A DNA stretch of 64,000 nucleotides, from positions 62,001-126,000 of the forward strand of contig NZ_BSRG01000003.1 of NCBI RefSeq assembly GCF_040363165.1, in the 5' to 3' direction. Shown one piece after another: positions 44,462 to 53,184 of the stretch (within the stretch, counting starts at the first letter, position 1; the number at the start of each line of letters is the position of its first letter). The position numbers and the translations under genes were made by a program. The notes beneath the pieces are model-generated. The model was not told where the DNA came from. It made no database searches and saw only the letters and a list, made by a program, of their open reading frames with translations. This stretch comes from Thermus sp. LT1-2-5 (GTDB lineage Bacteria; Deinococcota; Deinococci; Deinococcales; Thermaceae).

Positions 44462-44467
44462 AAGGGC

Positions 44468-44477
44468 ACTCTACAAT
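44468..44477. promoter_or_regulatory. Overlapping divergent -10 elements of the dipeptidase and uvrC
   Basis: Minus-strand TAGAGT (44473-44468) ends 6 nt before the dipeptidase ATG at 44461. Plus-strand TACAAT (44472-44477) ends 7 nt before the uvrC GTG at 44485. They overlap by 2 bp. Confidence 0.6.
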
Positions 44478-44484
44478 GGGGCTT

Positions 44485-46254
44485 GTGCGGCTCGAGGCGC
44501 TTCCCCCCCTGCCCGAAACCCCCGGGGTCTACCTCTGGAAGCGGGGGGAAGAGGTGCTCTACGTGGGGAAGGCCAAAAACCTTAGGGCCCGGGTGAGGAG
44601 TTACTTCCACGCCGAGGGGAAGGCCAGGCGCATCGCCGAGGAGGCCACGGCCCTGGACTTCATCGCCGCCCGGGACGAGGTGGAGGCCCTCCTTTTGGAG
44701 GCGAACCTCATCAAGGCCCACCGCCCCCCCTACAACGTCCTCCTCAAGGACGACAAGCACTACCCCTTCCTAAAGCTCACCCACGAGCCCTTCCCCACCC
44801 TCCTGGTGGTGCGGCGGGTGGAGGAGGACGGGGCCAAGTACTACGGGCCCTTCCCCGAGGCGGGGGCCCTGAGGCGCATCAAGACCCTCATCGACCGCCA
44901 CTTCCCCTTGCGCAAGAACTCGGGCTACCCCATGAAGCGCAGGCGCTTCCCCTGCCTGAACCACAGCATGGGCCGCTGCCTCGCCCCTTGCGTGGGCAAG
45001 GCGGACCCCGAGGCCTATCGGGAGGTGGTGCGGCAGGTGGAGGCGGTCCTGGAGGGCCGGGTGGACGGGCTTTTGGCGGAGCTGGAGGCCCGCATGCGGG
45101 AGGCCGCCCGAAGGCTGGAGTTCGAGCGGGCAGCGGAGCTCCGGGACCAGATAGAGGCCCTAAAGGCCTTCTTCGCTACCAGCCAGCAGGCCTTCGACCC
45201 CGAGCTTGGGGACCTGGACTTCCTGGGCCTGGCCCGGGCCGGTGCCTTGGCGGTGGTGCAGCTTTTCCAGGTGCGCAGCGGCCGGATCCTGGGCCGCATC
45301 AGCCGGGTGGTGGAGAAGGAGGAGGCCACGGAGGAGGAGATCCTCTGGGCCTTCCTCCGGGACCACTACCTCGAGGCCTCTCCCCTCCCCCCCCTGGTCC
45401 TCCTCCCCTTTCCCCTCGAGGACCTCTCCGGGCTGGAGGCCCTCCTCCGCCGCCGCGCCGGGCGCAGGGTGGAGCTCAGGGTGCCGCAAAGGGGGGGGAA
45501 GGCCAGGCTACTGGAGTTCGCCGAGAAAAACGCCCGCCTGACCCTGGAAACCGAGCTCAAGGCTAGGGAGCGCCGGGGGGACCACCCCGCCCTCAAGGCC
45601 CTCCAGGACCTCCTCGCCCTCCCCACCCGCCCTTTCCGCATAGAAGCCTACGACGTGAGCCACCTCCAGGGCCAGGCCCGGGTCTTCTCCCTGGCGGTCT
45701 TCGAGGGGGGAAGGCCCAAGCGTCTGGAGTACCGCCGCATGCGCCTAAAGGCGGGCAACGACGACTACGCCGCCATGGAGGAGGGGGTGTACCGCCGCTA
45801 CACGGGAAGCCTCAAGGAGATGCCCCTTCCCGACCTCCTCCTCATCGACGGGGGCTTAGGCCAGGTGCGGGCGGCGCAACGGGCCCTGGAGCGGGCGGGG
45901 CTTCGCCTTCCCCTGGTGGGGCTAGCCAAGAAGGAGGAGGTCCTCGTCACCCCTGAGGGGCGGGAGATCCGCCTTCCCCTCACCCACCCCGCCCTGAGGC
46001 TCCTCATCCACCTGCGGGACGAGGCCCACCACAACGGCCTCAAGCAACACCAAAAGGACCGGAGCCGGGAGCTTCTCCGGGTGCTGGAGGGGATCCCCGG
46101 CATCGGGGAGACGAGGCGGCGCCTCCTCCTGGAGCGCTACGGGGGGCTTAAGGCCCTGAGGGAGGCCCCCCTAGAGGAGCTCGCCCGCCTGCCGGGGATG
46201 AACCGCAAGGCGGCGGAGGCCCTCAAGGCCGCCTTAGGGGAAAAGCCCTTATGA
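44485..46254 (+). CDS. uvrC: Excinuclease ABC subunit C
   Basis: 589 aa dual-incision nuclease. N-terminal GIY-YIG domain GVYLWKRGEEVLYVGKAKNLR, UVR domain near 200-235 (LEFERAAELRDQIEAL), RNase H-like C-half with YDVSHLQG and LLIDGGLGQVRAA, and a helix-hairpin-helix pair at the end. Start is GTG 44485: it is 7 nt after TACAAT and gives the usual short N-terminus; the ATG at 44476 overlaps that -10. It is the first gene of an operon through argS to the murE-like gene. Confidence 0.95.
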   Translation: MRLEALPPLPETPGVYLWKRGEEVLYVGKAKNLRARVRSYFHAEGKARRIAEEATALDFIAARDEVEALLLEANLIKAHRPPYNVLLKDDKHYPFLKLTHEPFPTLLVVRRVEEDGAKYYGPFPEAGALRRIKTLIDRHFPLRKNSGYPMKRRRFPCLNHSMGRCLAPCVGKADPEAYREVVRQVEAVLEGRVDGLLAELEARMREAARRLEFERAAELRDQIEALKAFFATSQQAFDPELGDLDFLGLARAGALAVVQLFQVRSGRILGRISRVVEKEEATEEEILWAFLRDHYLEASPLPPLVLLPFPLEDLSGLEALLRRRAGRRVELRVPQRGGKARLLEFAEKNARLTLETELKARERRGDHPALKALQDLLALPTRPFRIEAYDVSHLQGQARVFSLAVFEGGRPKRLEYRRMRLKAGNDDYAAMEEGVYRRYTGSLKEMPLPDLLLIDGGLGQVRAAQRALERAGLRLPLVGLAKKEEVLVTPEGREIRLPLTHPALRLLIHLRDEAHHNGLKQHQKDRSRELLRVLEGIPGIGETRRRLLLERYGGLKALREAPLEELARLPGMNRKAAEALKAALGEKPL

Positions 46255-46264
46255 TGAAGCCCTG

Positions 46265-48043
46265 ATGGTGCGCCGCGCCCTGGAAGAGGCCATACACGAA
46301 GCCCTGAAGGAGATGGGCCTGGAGCTAAAGCCCAAGGTGGCCAAGGCCCCCAAGGACAAACCCGGGGACTACGGGGTCCCCCTCTTCGCCCTGGCCAAGG
46401 AGCTAAAAAAACCCCCCCAGGCCATCGCCCAGGAGGTAAAGGAGCGGCTTCGGCTTCCGCCCTTTGTGGAGGAGGCCATCCCCGTGGGGGGGTACTTGAA
46501 CTTCCGCCTGCGCACGGAAAGCCTCCTGGCCGAGGCCCTAAAGGAGAAAAGGCCCTTCCCCAAGCGGGAAGGCCTGGTGCTCATCGAGCACACCTCGGTG
46601 AACCCCAACAAGGAGCTCCACGTGGGCCACCTCCGGAACATCGCCCTAGGGGACGCTTTGGCCCGCATCCTGGCCTACGCCGGGCGGGAGGTCCTGGTCC
46701 TCAACTACATCGACGATACCGGGCGCCAGGCGGCGGAAACCCTCTTCGCCCTCAGGCACTACGGCCTCACCTGGGACGGGAAGGAGAAGTACGACCACTT
46801 CGCCGGCAAGGCCTACGTGCGCCTCCACCAAGACCCCGACTACGAGCGGTTGCAGCCCGGGATCGAAGCGGTCCTCCACGCCCTGGAGCGGGGAGAGCTC
46901 AGGGAGGAGGTGAACCGCATCCTCCTGGCCCAGCTCGCCACCATGCACGCCCTAAACGCCCACTACGACCTTTTGGTCTGGGAGTCGGACATCGTGCAAG
47001 CGGGGCTTTTGGGGAAAGCCTTGGCCCTTTTGCAGCAGAGCCCCCACGTCTTCCGCCCGCAGGAGGGCAAGTACGCCGGGGCCCTGGTCATGGACGCAAG
47101 CCCCTTCATCCCGGGGCTGGAGGACCCCTACTTCGTCCTGGTGCGCTCCGGGGGCGCCGCCACCTACTACGCCAAGGACATCGCCTTCCAGTTCTGGAAG
47201 ATGGGGCTTTTGGAGGGCCTCCGCTTCCGCCCCTACAAGAACCCCTTCTACCCCGGCCTAAAGACCAGCGCCCCCGAGGGGGAGGCCTACACCCCCCGGG
47301 CCCGGGAAACCATCAACGTCATCGACGTGCGGCAAAGCCACCCCCAGGCCCTGGTGCGGGCCGCCTTGGCCCTGGTGGGCCACCCCGAGCTCGCCCAAGG
47401 GGCCTTCCACCTGGCCTACGAGACTGTGCTCCTGGAGGGCAAGCAGATGTCGGGGCGGAAGGGGGTGGCCGTGAGCGTGGACGAGGTGCTGGAGGAGGCG
47501 CAGCGCCGGGCCTTAGCCATCGTCGCCGAAAAAAACCCCGAACACCCCGCCAAGGAGGAGGCGGCCCAGATGGTGGCCCTGGGGGCCATCCGCTTCGCCA
47601 TGGTGAAGACGGAGCCCAAGAAGCAGATCGATTTCCGCTACCAGGAGGCCCTCTCCTTCGACGGGGACACGGGGCCTTACGTGCAGTACGCCCATGCCCG
47701 GGCTCACAGCATCCTGCGCAAGGCCGGGGAATGGGGCGAGCCGGACCTCACCCAGGCCACCCCTTACGAGCGGGCCCTGGCCCTAAGCCTCCTGGACTTT
47801 GAGGAAGCGGTCCTCGAGGCGGCGGAGGAGAAGACCCCCCACATCCTGGCCCAGTACCTCCTGGACCTGGCGGCGGCCTGGAACGCCTACTACAACGCCA
47901 AGGAAGGGGAAAGGCCCGCCACCCCCGTCCTCACCGCCCCCAAGGGCCTGCGGGAACTCCGGCTCAGCCTGGTCCTGCGCCTTCAGGAAACCCTGCAGGC
48001 GGGCCTCGGCCTCCTCGGCATCCCCGCCCCCGAGGTAATGTAA
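46265..48043 (+). CDS. argS: Arginyl-tRNA synthetase
   Basis: 592 aa class I synthetase. The HIGH motif is HVGHLRNIALGDALAR near residue 120 and the KMSKS equivalent is MSGRKG near 395, the form usual in ArgRS. N-terminal Add1 domain and C-terminal DALR anticodon domain (ending LGLLGIPAPEVM) are present. Start ATG 46265; a GTG follows one codon later, so the exact start could shift by one residue. It lies 10 nt after uvrC and 4 nt before the protease gene. Confidence 0.97.
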   Translation: MVRRALEEAIHEALKEMGLELKPKVAKAPKDKPGDYGVPLFALAKELKKPPQAIAQEVKERLRLPPFVEEAIPVGGYLNFRLRTESLLAEALKEKRPFPKREGLVLIEHTSVNPNKELHVGHLRNIALGDALARILAYAGREVLVLNYIDDTGRQAAETLFALRHYGLTWDGKEKYDHFAGKAYVRLHQDPDYERLQPGIEAVLHALERGELREEVNRILLAQLATMHALNAHYDLLVWESDIVQAGLLGKALALLQQSPHVFRPQEGKYAGALVMDASPFIPGLEDPYFVLVRSGGAATYYAKDIAFQFWKMGLLEGLRFRPYKNPFYPGLKTSAPEGEAYTPRARETINVIDVRQSHPQALVRAALALVGHPELAQGAFHLAYETVLLEGKQMSGRKGVAVSVDEVLEEAQRRALAIVAEKNPEHPAKEEAAQMVALGAIRFAMVKTEPKKQIDFRYQEALSFDGDTGPYVQYAHARAHSILRKAGEWGEPDLTQATPYERALALSLLDFEEAVLEAAEEKTPHILAQYLLDLAAAWNAYYNAKEGERPATPVLTAPKGLRELRLSLVLRLQETLQAGLGLLGIPAPEVM

Positions 48044-48047
48044 GGCC

Positions 48048-49091
48048 ATGCGCCTCGCCCTCCTGGCCCTCTTCCTCCTCGTCGCCTTGGGGCAGCGCCT
48101 CACCTCCCCCGAGGAGGTGGCGCGCAGCCAGGTGATCAAGAAGGCCCTGCCCGCGGTGGTGCGCATCCAGGGCACCCCCACCGCCCCCGGGGAAGACCAG
48201 GTGGTGGGCACGGGCTTCTTCGTGAGCCCCTTCCGGGTGGTGACCAACTACCACGTGGTCCAGGACCTGGCCGACCTCACCGTGCGCCTCACGGACGGGC
48301 GCACCTTCCCGGCGGAGCGCTTCGCCGTGGACCCGGGGATCGACCTGGCCCTCCTCACGGTGAAAGGGGTCCAGGCCCCGGGGGTCCTTGCCTTCAGCAA
48401 GGCCCCAGCGGCCAGCCTCCCCTGGGGGATGGGATTGGTGGTGGTGGGCTTCCCCTACGGCCAGGGGCCCTTAGCCTCCTACGGCATCCTGGCCGGGGTG
48501 GGCCCCCTCGAGGTCCCCACCCCCGACCCCAGCGTGGGCGCCGAGGTGGGGGAGTACCTCTTCACCGACGCCCCCCTCACCGTGGGGAACTCGGGAAGCC
48601 CCCTCCTGAACCTGCAAGGGGAGGTGGTGGGGGTGGTGGCGGACGTGGTGGGGGGGCCTTCCGGGGTGGGAGGGATTGGGGTGGCCATCCCGGCGGAGCT
48701 GGCCGCCCAGAGCGTCCAGGACCTGGAGCGCTTCGGCATCCCCCAGCGGGGGTGGCTCGGGGCCAGCCTGGTGAGCCTGGACGAGCTCCCCCCGGTCCTC
48801 CTCCGCGCCGTGGGCCTCACCACCACCCAAGGGGCCATGGTGGACCGGGTGGAGCCGGGAAGCCCAGCGGCCCGGGCCGGCCTAAGGGGGGCGCAGCGGG
48901 ACGCCCAGGGGAGGCTTGTGGCCCTGGGGGACGTGATCCTGGCGGTGAACGGCAAAGCGGTAAAGGACAAGGCGGAGGTGGTGCGGCTCATCGCCCGCTA
49001 CCGTCCGGGGGACCGGGTGCGCCTCACCCTGTGGCGGGAAGGGCGCCGCCTCGAGGCCACCCTCACCCTGGTGGCCCGGCCCAGGAGGTAA
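48048..49091 (+). CDS. HtrA/DegP-like serine protease with one PDZ domain
   Basis: 347 aa. Signal peptide or anchor at 1-15 (LALLALFLLVALG). Trypsin-like triad: His69 (TNYHVV), Asp99 (GIDLALL), Ser182 (GNSGSPL, where HtrA usually has GNSGGPL). A PDZ domain covers about 235-345 (GAMVDRVEPGSPAARAGLRG). It should degrade or refold proteins in the envelope. The close spacing to argS (4 nt) and the nucleoside kinase (3 nt) shows co-transcription. Confidence 0.92.
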   Translation: MRLALLALFLLVALGQRLTSPEEVARSQVIKKALPAVVRIQGTPTAPGEDQVVGTGFFVSPFRVVTNYHVVQDLADLTVRLTDGRTFPAERFAVDPGIDLALLTVKGVQAPGVLAFSKAPAASLPWGMGLVVVGFPYGQGPLASYGILAGVGPLEVPTPDPSVGAEVGEYLFTDAPLTVGNSGSPLLNLQGEVVGVVADVVGGPSGVGGIGVAIPAELAAQSVQDLERFGIPQRGWLGASLVSLDELPPVLLRAVGLTTTQGAMVDRVEPGSPAARAGLRGAQRDAQGRLVALGDVILAVNGKAVKDKAEVVRLIARYRPGDRVRLTLWREGRRLEATLTLVARPRR

Positions 49092-49094
49092 GGC

Positions 49095-49694
49095 GTGTAC
49101 GTGGCCATTGAAGGTCCCATCGGCGTGGGCAAGACCACCCTGGCCCGGCTCCTGGCCGAGGCCCTGGGGGCGGAGCCCCTTTTGGAGGTGGTGGAGGAAA
49201 ACCCCTTCTTGCCCCTCTTCTACCAAGACCCCAAGCGCTACGCCTTCAAGGCGCAGGTCTTCTTCCTCCTTTCCCGCTATCGGCAGCTTTCCCGCCTCCA
49301 GGAAAGGCCCCTCTTCGGCGGGGTGGTGGCGGACTACCTCTTCGACAAGGACGCCATCTTCGCCAGCCTCAACCTGGAAGGCCCCGAGTGGGACCTTTAC
49401 CTGGAGCTTTACCGGGAGCTTTCCCCAAGGCTTCCCGCCCCCGACCTCACCGTCTACCTGAGGGCCCCGGTCCCTGTCCTCCTGGAGCGCATTCAGAAGC
49501 GGGGGCGGCCCTTCGAGGCAGGCATGGACCCCGCCTACCTAGAAGCCCTCTCCCAGGCCTACGAGCGCCACTTCGCCCGCTACCCCCACCCCCTTTTGGT
49601 CCTCGAGGCGGAGGCGTGGGACTACGCCGAGGGCGGCCCTGACCGGAACCAGGTGGTGGAGTTGGTGAAGGCCCACCTTTCCCTAGGGGTCTAG
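49095..49694 (+). CDS. Deoxynucleoside kinase, first of a tandem pair
   Basis: 199 aa. P-loop GPIGVGKTT at residues 7-15; ENPFLPLFYQD near 35; ADYLFDKDAIFA; LRAPVPVLLERIQKRGRPFE (the LID Arg region). It belongs to the dCK/dGK family that phosphorylates salvaged deoxynucleosides. Start is GTG 49095 with AGGAGG 6 nt upstream. Compared with its neighbour the ERS/DR motif is less conserved (ADYLF instead of QDRTLYED), so substrate preference probably differs. The pair might form a heterodimer as in lactobacilli. Confidence 0.88.
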   Translation: MYVAIEGPIGVGKTTLARLLAEALGAEPLLEVVEENPFLPLFYQDPKRYAFKAQVFFLLSRYRQLSRLQERPLFGGVVADYLFDKDAIFASLNLEGPEWDLYLELYRELSPRLPAPDLTVYLRAPVPVLLERIQKRGRPFEAGMDPAYLEALSQAYERHFARYPHPLLVLEAEAWDYAEGGPDRNQVVELVKAHLSLGV

Positions 49695-49695
49695 G

Positions 49696-50304
49696 ATGTA
49701 CGTGGCCATCGCCGGCAACATCGGTAGCGGTAAGAGTTCCCTCACCGCCCTCCTGGCCCAGACCTTCGGGCTCAAGCCGGTGTACGAGGCGGTGAGCGAA
49801 AACCCGTACCTGGAAGACTTCTACCGGGATATGGGGGCCTATGCCTTCCATTCCCAGGTCTTTTTCCTGGCCAGGCGGGTGCGGCAGCACCTCCTGGAGG
49901 TGAACGGGCAAAGGGGCGTGGTCCAGGACCGCACCCTCTACGAGGACGCCTTCGTCTTCGCGCAAAACCTCTACCGGGAAGGCCACCTCTCCCAGCGGGA
50001 CTGGCAGACCTACCTGGAGCTTTTCCACAGCGTGGCCCCCGCCCTGCGCCAGCCTGACCTCCTCATCTACCTCCGGGCAAGCCTCCCCACCCTGAGGGCC
50101 CGCATCCTCAAGCGGGGCCGCCCCTTTGAACGGAACATCCCCGAGGGCTACCTCCTCGCCCTAAACCGCCTCTACGAGGAGCTCATCGCCTCCTGGGACC
50201 TCTCGCCGATTTACGTGGTGGAGGGGGACCAGGTGGACTTCGTGGAGGACGAAAGGGCCAAGGAAGCCCTCCTTACCGCCTTGCGCCCCCTCTTGCGGCC
50301 ATGA
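49696..50304 (+). CDS. Deoxynucleoside kinase, second of a tandem pair
   Basis: 202 aa. P-loop GNIGSGKSS at 7-15; ENPYLEDFYRD; the family motif VVQDRTLYEDAFVFA with the DR pair; LRASLPTLRARILKRGRPFE. About one third identical to the preceding gene over the visible motifs, so it arose by duplication. Start ATG 49696, one base after the upstream stop; its own stop overlaps the murE-like start (ATGA). The substrate (dA/dG or dC) is not determined. Confidence 0.9.
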   Translation: MYVAIAGNIGSGKSSLTALLAQTFGLKPVYEAVSENPYLEDFYRDMGAYAFHSQVFFLARRVRQHLLEVNGQRGVVQDRTLYEDAFVFAQNLYREGHLSQRDWQTYLELFHSVAPALRQPDLLIYLRASLPTLRARILKRGRPFERNIPEGYLLALNRLYEELIASWDLSPIYVVEGDQVDFVEDERAKEALLTALRPLLRP

Positions 50305-51743
50305 CCCTGAAGGAGCTCTTCGCCCCCTTTGGCCTGGAAGCCCCGCCCCAGGCGGTGCGGGGGATCACCCTGGACTCGAGGCGGGTGGCCCCCGGCTTCG
50401 TCTTCGTGGCCGTCCCCGGGGTACCCCTCCCCCACCGCAAGCCCCTGGACGGGCACGCCTTCATCCCCGAGGCCCTGGCCCGGGGGGCCATCGCCGTGGT
50501 GGGGGAGAAGGACCTCGCCCTGCCCGTGCCCTACCTACGGGTGGCGGACGCCCGCCAGGCCCTCGCCCTCCTCGCCCGGCGCTTTTACCGCGAGCCCGAG
50601 GCAGCCCTGGCCCTCTTTGGCGTCACCGGCTCCAAGGGCAAAAGTACCACGGCCGGCCTCCTCCACCACCTCCTCCAGGCGGGGGGGGTGAAGGCGGGGC
50701 TCCTCTCCACCGTGGGCCTGAGGCTGGGGGAGGAAAGGCGCCCTCCCCTAGGCCACTTCACCACCCCAGAGGCCCCCGAGGTCTATGGCTTCCTGAGGGA
50801 GGCGGCGGACCGGGGGCTAAGGGCGGCGGTGCTGGAGGTTTCCAGCCACGCCCTGGCCCTCAAGCGGGTGGAAGGGCTCTCCTACCGGGTGGGGCTTTTC
50901 GTGAGCTTCTACCCCGACGACCACCTGGACCTCCACGGCACGGCGGAGAACTACTTCCGGGCCAAGGCCCTCCTGGTGGAGCGCTCAGAGGTGGCGGTGC
51001 TCCACACGAGCCTGCCCCACCTGGAGGCCCTTAGGAAGCGGCCCCACCTCCTGGTGGGCCCTGGGGGGGAGGTGTGGGCGGAGGAGGTAAGGGAGGAACG
51101 GGAGGGGCTTCGCTTTCTTCTCAAAAGCCCCTGGGGCCAGGGCGAGGCCTTCTTGCCCCTCCTTGGGGCCTACAACGTGGACAACGCCCTCATGGCCCTG
51201 GCGGCGGCCCTCCACTTTGGGATTTCCTTGGATGAAGCGCTAGCGGGCCTCTCCACCTTTCCCGGGGTGCCGGGCAGGATGGAGGTGGTGCGCAAGGCCC
51301 CCTTCCGGGTGGTGATCGACTTCGCCCACACGGGGAAAAGCCTGGAGGAGGCGCTCAAGACCCTCAGGCGCACCACCCCCGGCAGGCTCCTCCTGGTGGT
51401 GGGGGCGGCGGGGGAAAGGGACCCGAGGCGGCGGGAGGACATCGGCAAGGTGGCGGCCCGCCTCGCCGACCTCACCTTCTTCACCGAGGAGGACCACCGC
51501 ACGGAGCCCCTGGAGGCCATCCTTAGCGCCCTGGCGGAGGCGGCCCGGCGGGAAGGGGGGAGGTTCCGCATCGTGCCGGACCGCAGGGAGGCCATCCTCC
51601 AGGCGGTCCTCGAGGCCCAGGCGGGGGACACGGTCCTCCTGGCGGGCAAGGGGCACGAACACACCCTGGAAAGGGGCCAGGAGGCCCTCCCCTGGAACGA
51701 GCGGGAGGTGGCGGAGGCGGCCCTCAGGATGCGGGGGCTTTAG
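50301..51743 (+). CDS. murE: MurE-like UDP-MurNAc-tripeptide ligase with altered specificity motif
   Basis: 480 aa Mur ligase that adds the third residue of the peptidoglycan stem. P-loop GVTGSKGKSTT (normally GTNGKTT), LEVSSHALALKRVEG, NVDNALMALA and the C-domain HEHTLER. The diaminopimelate motif DNPR is replaced by EEDHR, and the usual TNL-x-x-DHLDYHG is FYPDDHLDLHG. Thermus peptidoglycan carries L-ornithine at position 3, so this may be the ornithine-adding enzyme; it could also be a paralogue with another role. Its ATG overlaps the kinase stop by 4 nt. Confidence 0.82.
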   Translation: MTLKELFAPFGLEAPPQAVRGITLDSRRVAPGFVFVAVPGVPLPHRKPLDGHAFIPEALARGAIAVVGEKDLALPVPYLRVADARQALALLARRFYREPEAALALFGVTGSKGKSTTAGLLHHLLQAGGVKAGLLSTVGLRLGEERRPPLGHFTTPEAPEVYGFLREAADRGLRAAVLEVSSHALALKRVEGLSYRVGLFVSFYPDDHLDLHGTAENYFRAKALLVERSEVAVLHTSLPHLEALRKRPHLLVGPGGEVWAEEVREEREGLRFLLKSPWGQGEAFLPLLGAYNVDNALMALAAALHFGISLDEALAGLSTFPGVPGRMEVVRKAPFRVVIDFAHTGKSLEEALKTLRRTTPGRLLLVVGAAGERDPRRREDIGKVAARLADLTFFTEEDHRTEPLEAILSALAEAARREGGRFRIVPDRREAILQAVLEAQAGDTVLLAGKGHEHTLERGQEALPWNEREVAEAALRMRGL

Positions 51744-53052
51744 CGGGCAAGGGGGGCGTGAGGGCATCGAGCCAAAGGGCGAAGGCGGCGAGGCCCCTTT
51801 GGTACATGGCCTCCCGCTTCTCCCGCTTTCCCATGCGCCCCTCCACGGGGGGCACCAGGCCCCAGTTGGCGTACATGGGCTGGAAGCCCTCGGGGTTGGC
51901 GGTGGCCAGGTAGCGGACCAAGCCCCCCAAGAGGCTTTCCTCGGGCGGGGCCACGGGGGAAAGGCCCAGGGCGCGCCTTGCGGCGTTGAGCCCCGCCAGG
52001 AAGCCCGTGGCGGCGCTTTCCAAGTACCCCTCCACCCCGGCCAGGACCCCGGCGGCGAAGAGGCCCTCCGCCTCCTTGAACTCCAGGGTTTCCCGGAGGA
52101 GCCTGGGGGCGTTTAGGTAGGTGTTGCGGTGCATCACCCCGTAGCGCACGATCTCGGCGTTTTCCAGGCCGGGGATCATCTGGATGAGGCGCTTCTGCTC
52201 CGGCCACTTGAGCCCGGTCTGGAAGCCCACCAGGCTCCAAAGCCGCCCCGCCTTGTCCTCCTGGCGGAGCTGCACCACGGCAAAGGGCTCCTTTCCGGTG
52301 CGGGGGTCCTCGAGGCCCACGGGCTTTAGGGGGCCATAGAGGAGGGTCTGGTAGCCCCGCTGGGCCAGCTCCTCCACCGGCACGCAGGCCTCGAAGAACT
52401 GCAGGTTTTCCCACTCGTGGGGAAGGTGCTTCTCCGCCACCACCAGGGCCTCGTAGAAGCGGCGGTACTCCTCCTCCGTCATGGGGCAGTTGAGGTAGTC
52501 GGCGCTTTGGCCGTAGCGCCCGGCGCGGAAGCACTTGGAGAGGTCGATGCTCTCGTAAAGGACGATGGGGCTTGCGGCGTCGTAGTAGGAGAGGAAGTGG
52601 TCGCCGAAGCGGCGCTTCAGGGCCTCGGCCAAGGCCTCCGAGGTCAGGGGCCCCGTGGCCAGGACCGTGATCCCCTCGGGGATCTCCCCCACCTCCTCCC
52701 GCACCACCTCCACCAGGGGATGGCGGGAAAGCCTTTCCGTGATATAGCCGCTAAACTCCTCCCGGTCCACGGCCAAGGCGCCCCCGGCGGGGACCCGGGC
52801 CCGGAAGGCCGCCTCCATGACGAGGCTTCCCGCACGGTGCATCTCCGCCTGGAGAAGCCCCTTGGCGTTGGCCATCCCCTCCCCGCCCAAGGAGTTGGAG
52901 CAGACGATCTCGGCCAAAAGCCCCGTGGCGTGGGCCGGGGTCATGCGCTTGGGGCGCATCTCGTAAAGCCGCACGGGAACGCCCAGCCGGGCCAAGGTCC
53001 AGGCGGCCTCGCTCCCGGCAAGGCCCCCGCCCACCACGTTCACCCGTTCCAT
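51724..53052 (-). CDS. trmFO: Methylenetetrahydrofolate-tRNA-(uracil54-C5)-methyltransferase
   Basis: 442 aa FAD/folate enzyme that makes ribothymidine at tRNA position 54, the base that TtuA later thiolates. The FAD motif is VVGGGLAGSEAAW at the N-terminus, with EMRP after it, CSNSLGG, the CP motif NCPMTEEEY and GRYGQSADY; GLFAAGVLAGVEGYLESAATG near the C-terminus. Start is ATG 53052: TACCAT ends 7 nt upstream. The ORF reading back to 53148 crosses the hisF-side promoter. Convergent overlap of 20 nt with murE-like. Confidence 0.95.
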   Translation of the reverse strand: MERVNVVGGGLAGSEAAWTLARLGVPVRLYEMRPKRMTPAHATGLLAEIVCSNSLGGEGMANAKGLLQAEMHRAGSLVMEAAFRARVPAGGALAVDREEFSGYITERLSRHPLVEVVREEVGEIPEGITVLATGPLTSEALAEALKRRFGDHFLSYYDAASPIVLYESIDLSKCFRAGRYGQSADYLNCPMTEEEYRRFYEALVVAEKHLPHEWENLQFFEACVPVEELAQRGYQTLLYGPLKPVGLEDPRTGKEPFAVVQLRQEDKAGRLWSLVGFQTGLKWPEQKRLIQMIPGLENAEIVRYGVMHRNTYLNAPRLLRETLEFKEAEGLFAAGVLAGVEGYLESAATGFLAGLNAARRALGLSPVAPPEESLLGGLVRYLATANPEGFQPMYANWGLVPPVEGRMGKREKREAMYQRGLAAFALWLDALTPPLPAKAPAS

Positions 53053-53059
53053 TCCCCCG

Positions 53060-53100
53060 ATGGTAGCACGGGGAAGGCCCAGGGAAAAGGGGCCTATAAT
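53060..53100. promoter_or_regulatory. Divergent -10 elements for trmFO (-) and the hisF leader ORF (+)
   Basis: Minus-strand TACCAT (53065-53060), 7 nt before the trmFO ATG. Plus-strand TATAAT (53095-53100), a perfect -10, 6 nt before the ATG at 53107. Neither has a clear -35. Confidence 0.65.
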
Positions 53101-53106
53101 GGGGCC

Positions 53107-53184
53107 ATGGCGGTGCGGCCCTTCCCCGTGGAGGAGGTTTCCGCCCAAGCAGGCCTAAAGCGCCGCCACGAGCCTCCCCTATGA
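53107..53184 (+). CDS. 25-residue leader ORF coupled to hisF
   Basis: ATG 53107, stop TGA 53182-53184, encoding a 25-aa peptide beginning [14 protein letters not shown] and ending RRHEPPL. A perfect TATAAT lies 6 nt upstream, so it should be the first ORF of a leaderless mRNA. Its stop overlaps the hisF ATG (ATGA), and hisF has no separate ribosome site. It holds one His codon only, so classical histidine attenuation is not obvious; it may exist to deliver ribosomes to hisF. Whether the peptide has a function is unknown. Confidence 0.6.
   Translation: MAVRPFPVEEVSAQAGLKRRHEPPL

Noticed and set aside
52417..53106. Long plus-strand frame upstream of hisF
   Set aside because: Antisense to trmFO. 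Only its last 25 codons, after the TATAAT, are kept as a leader ORF.
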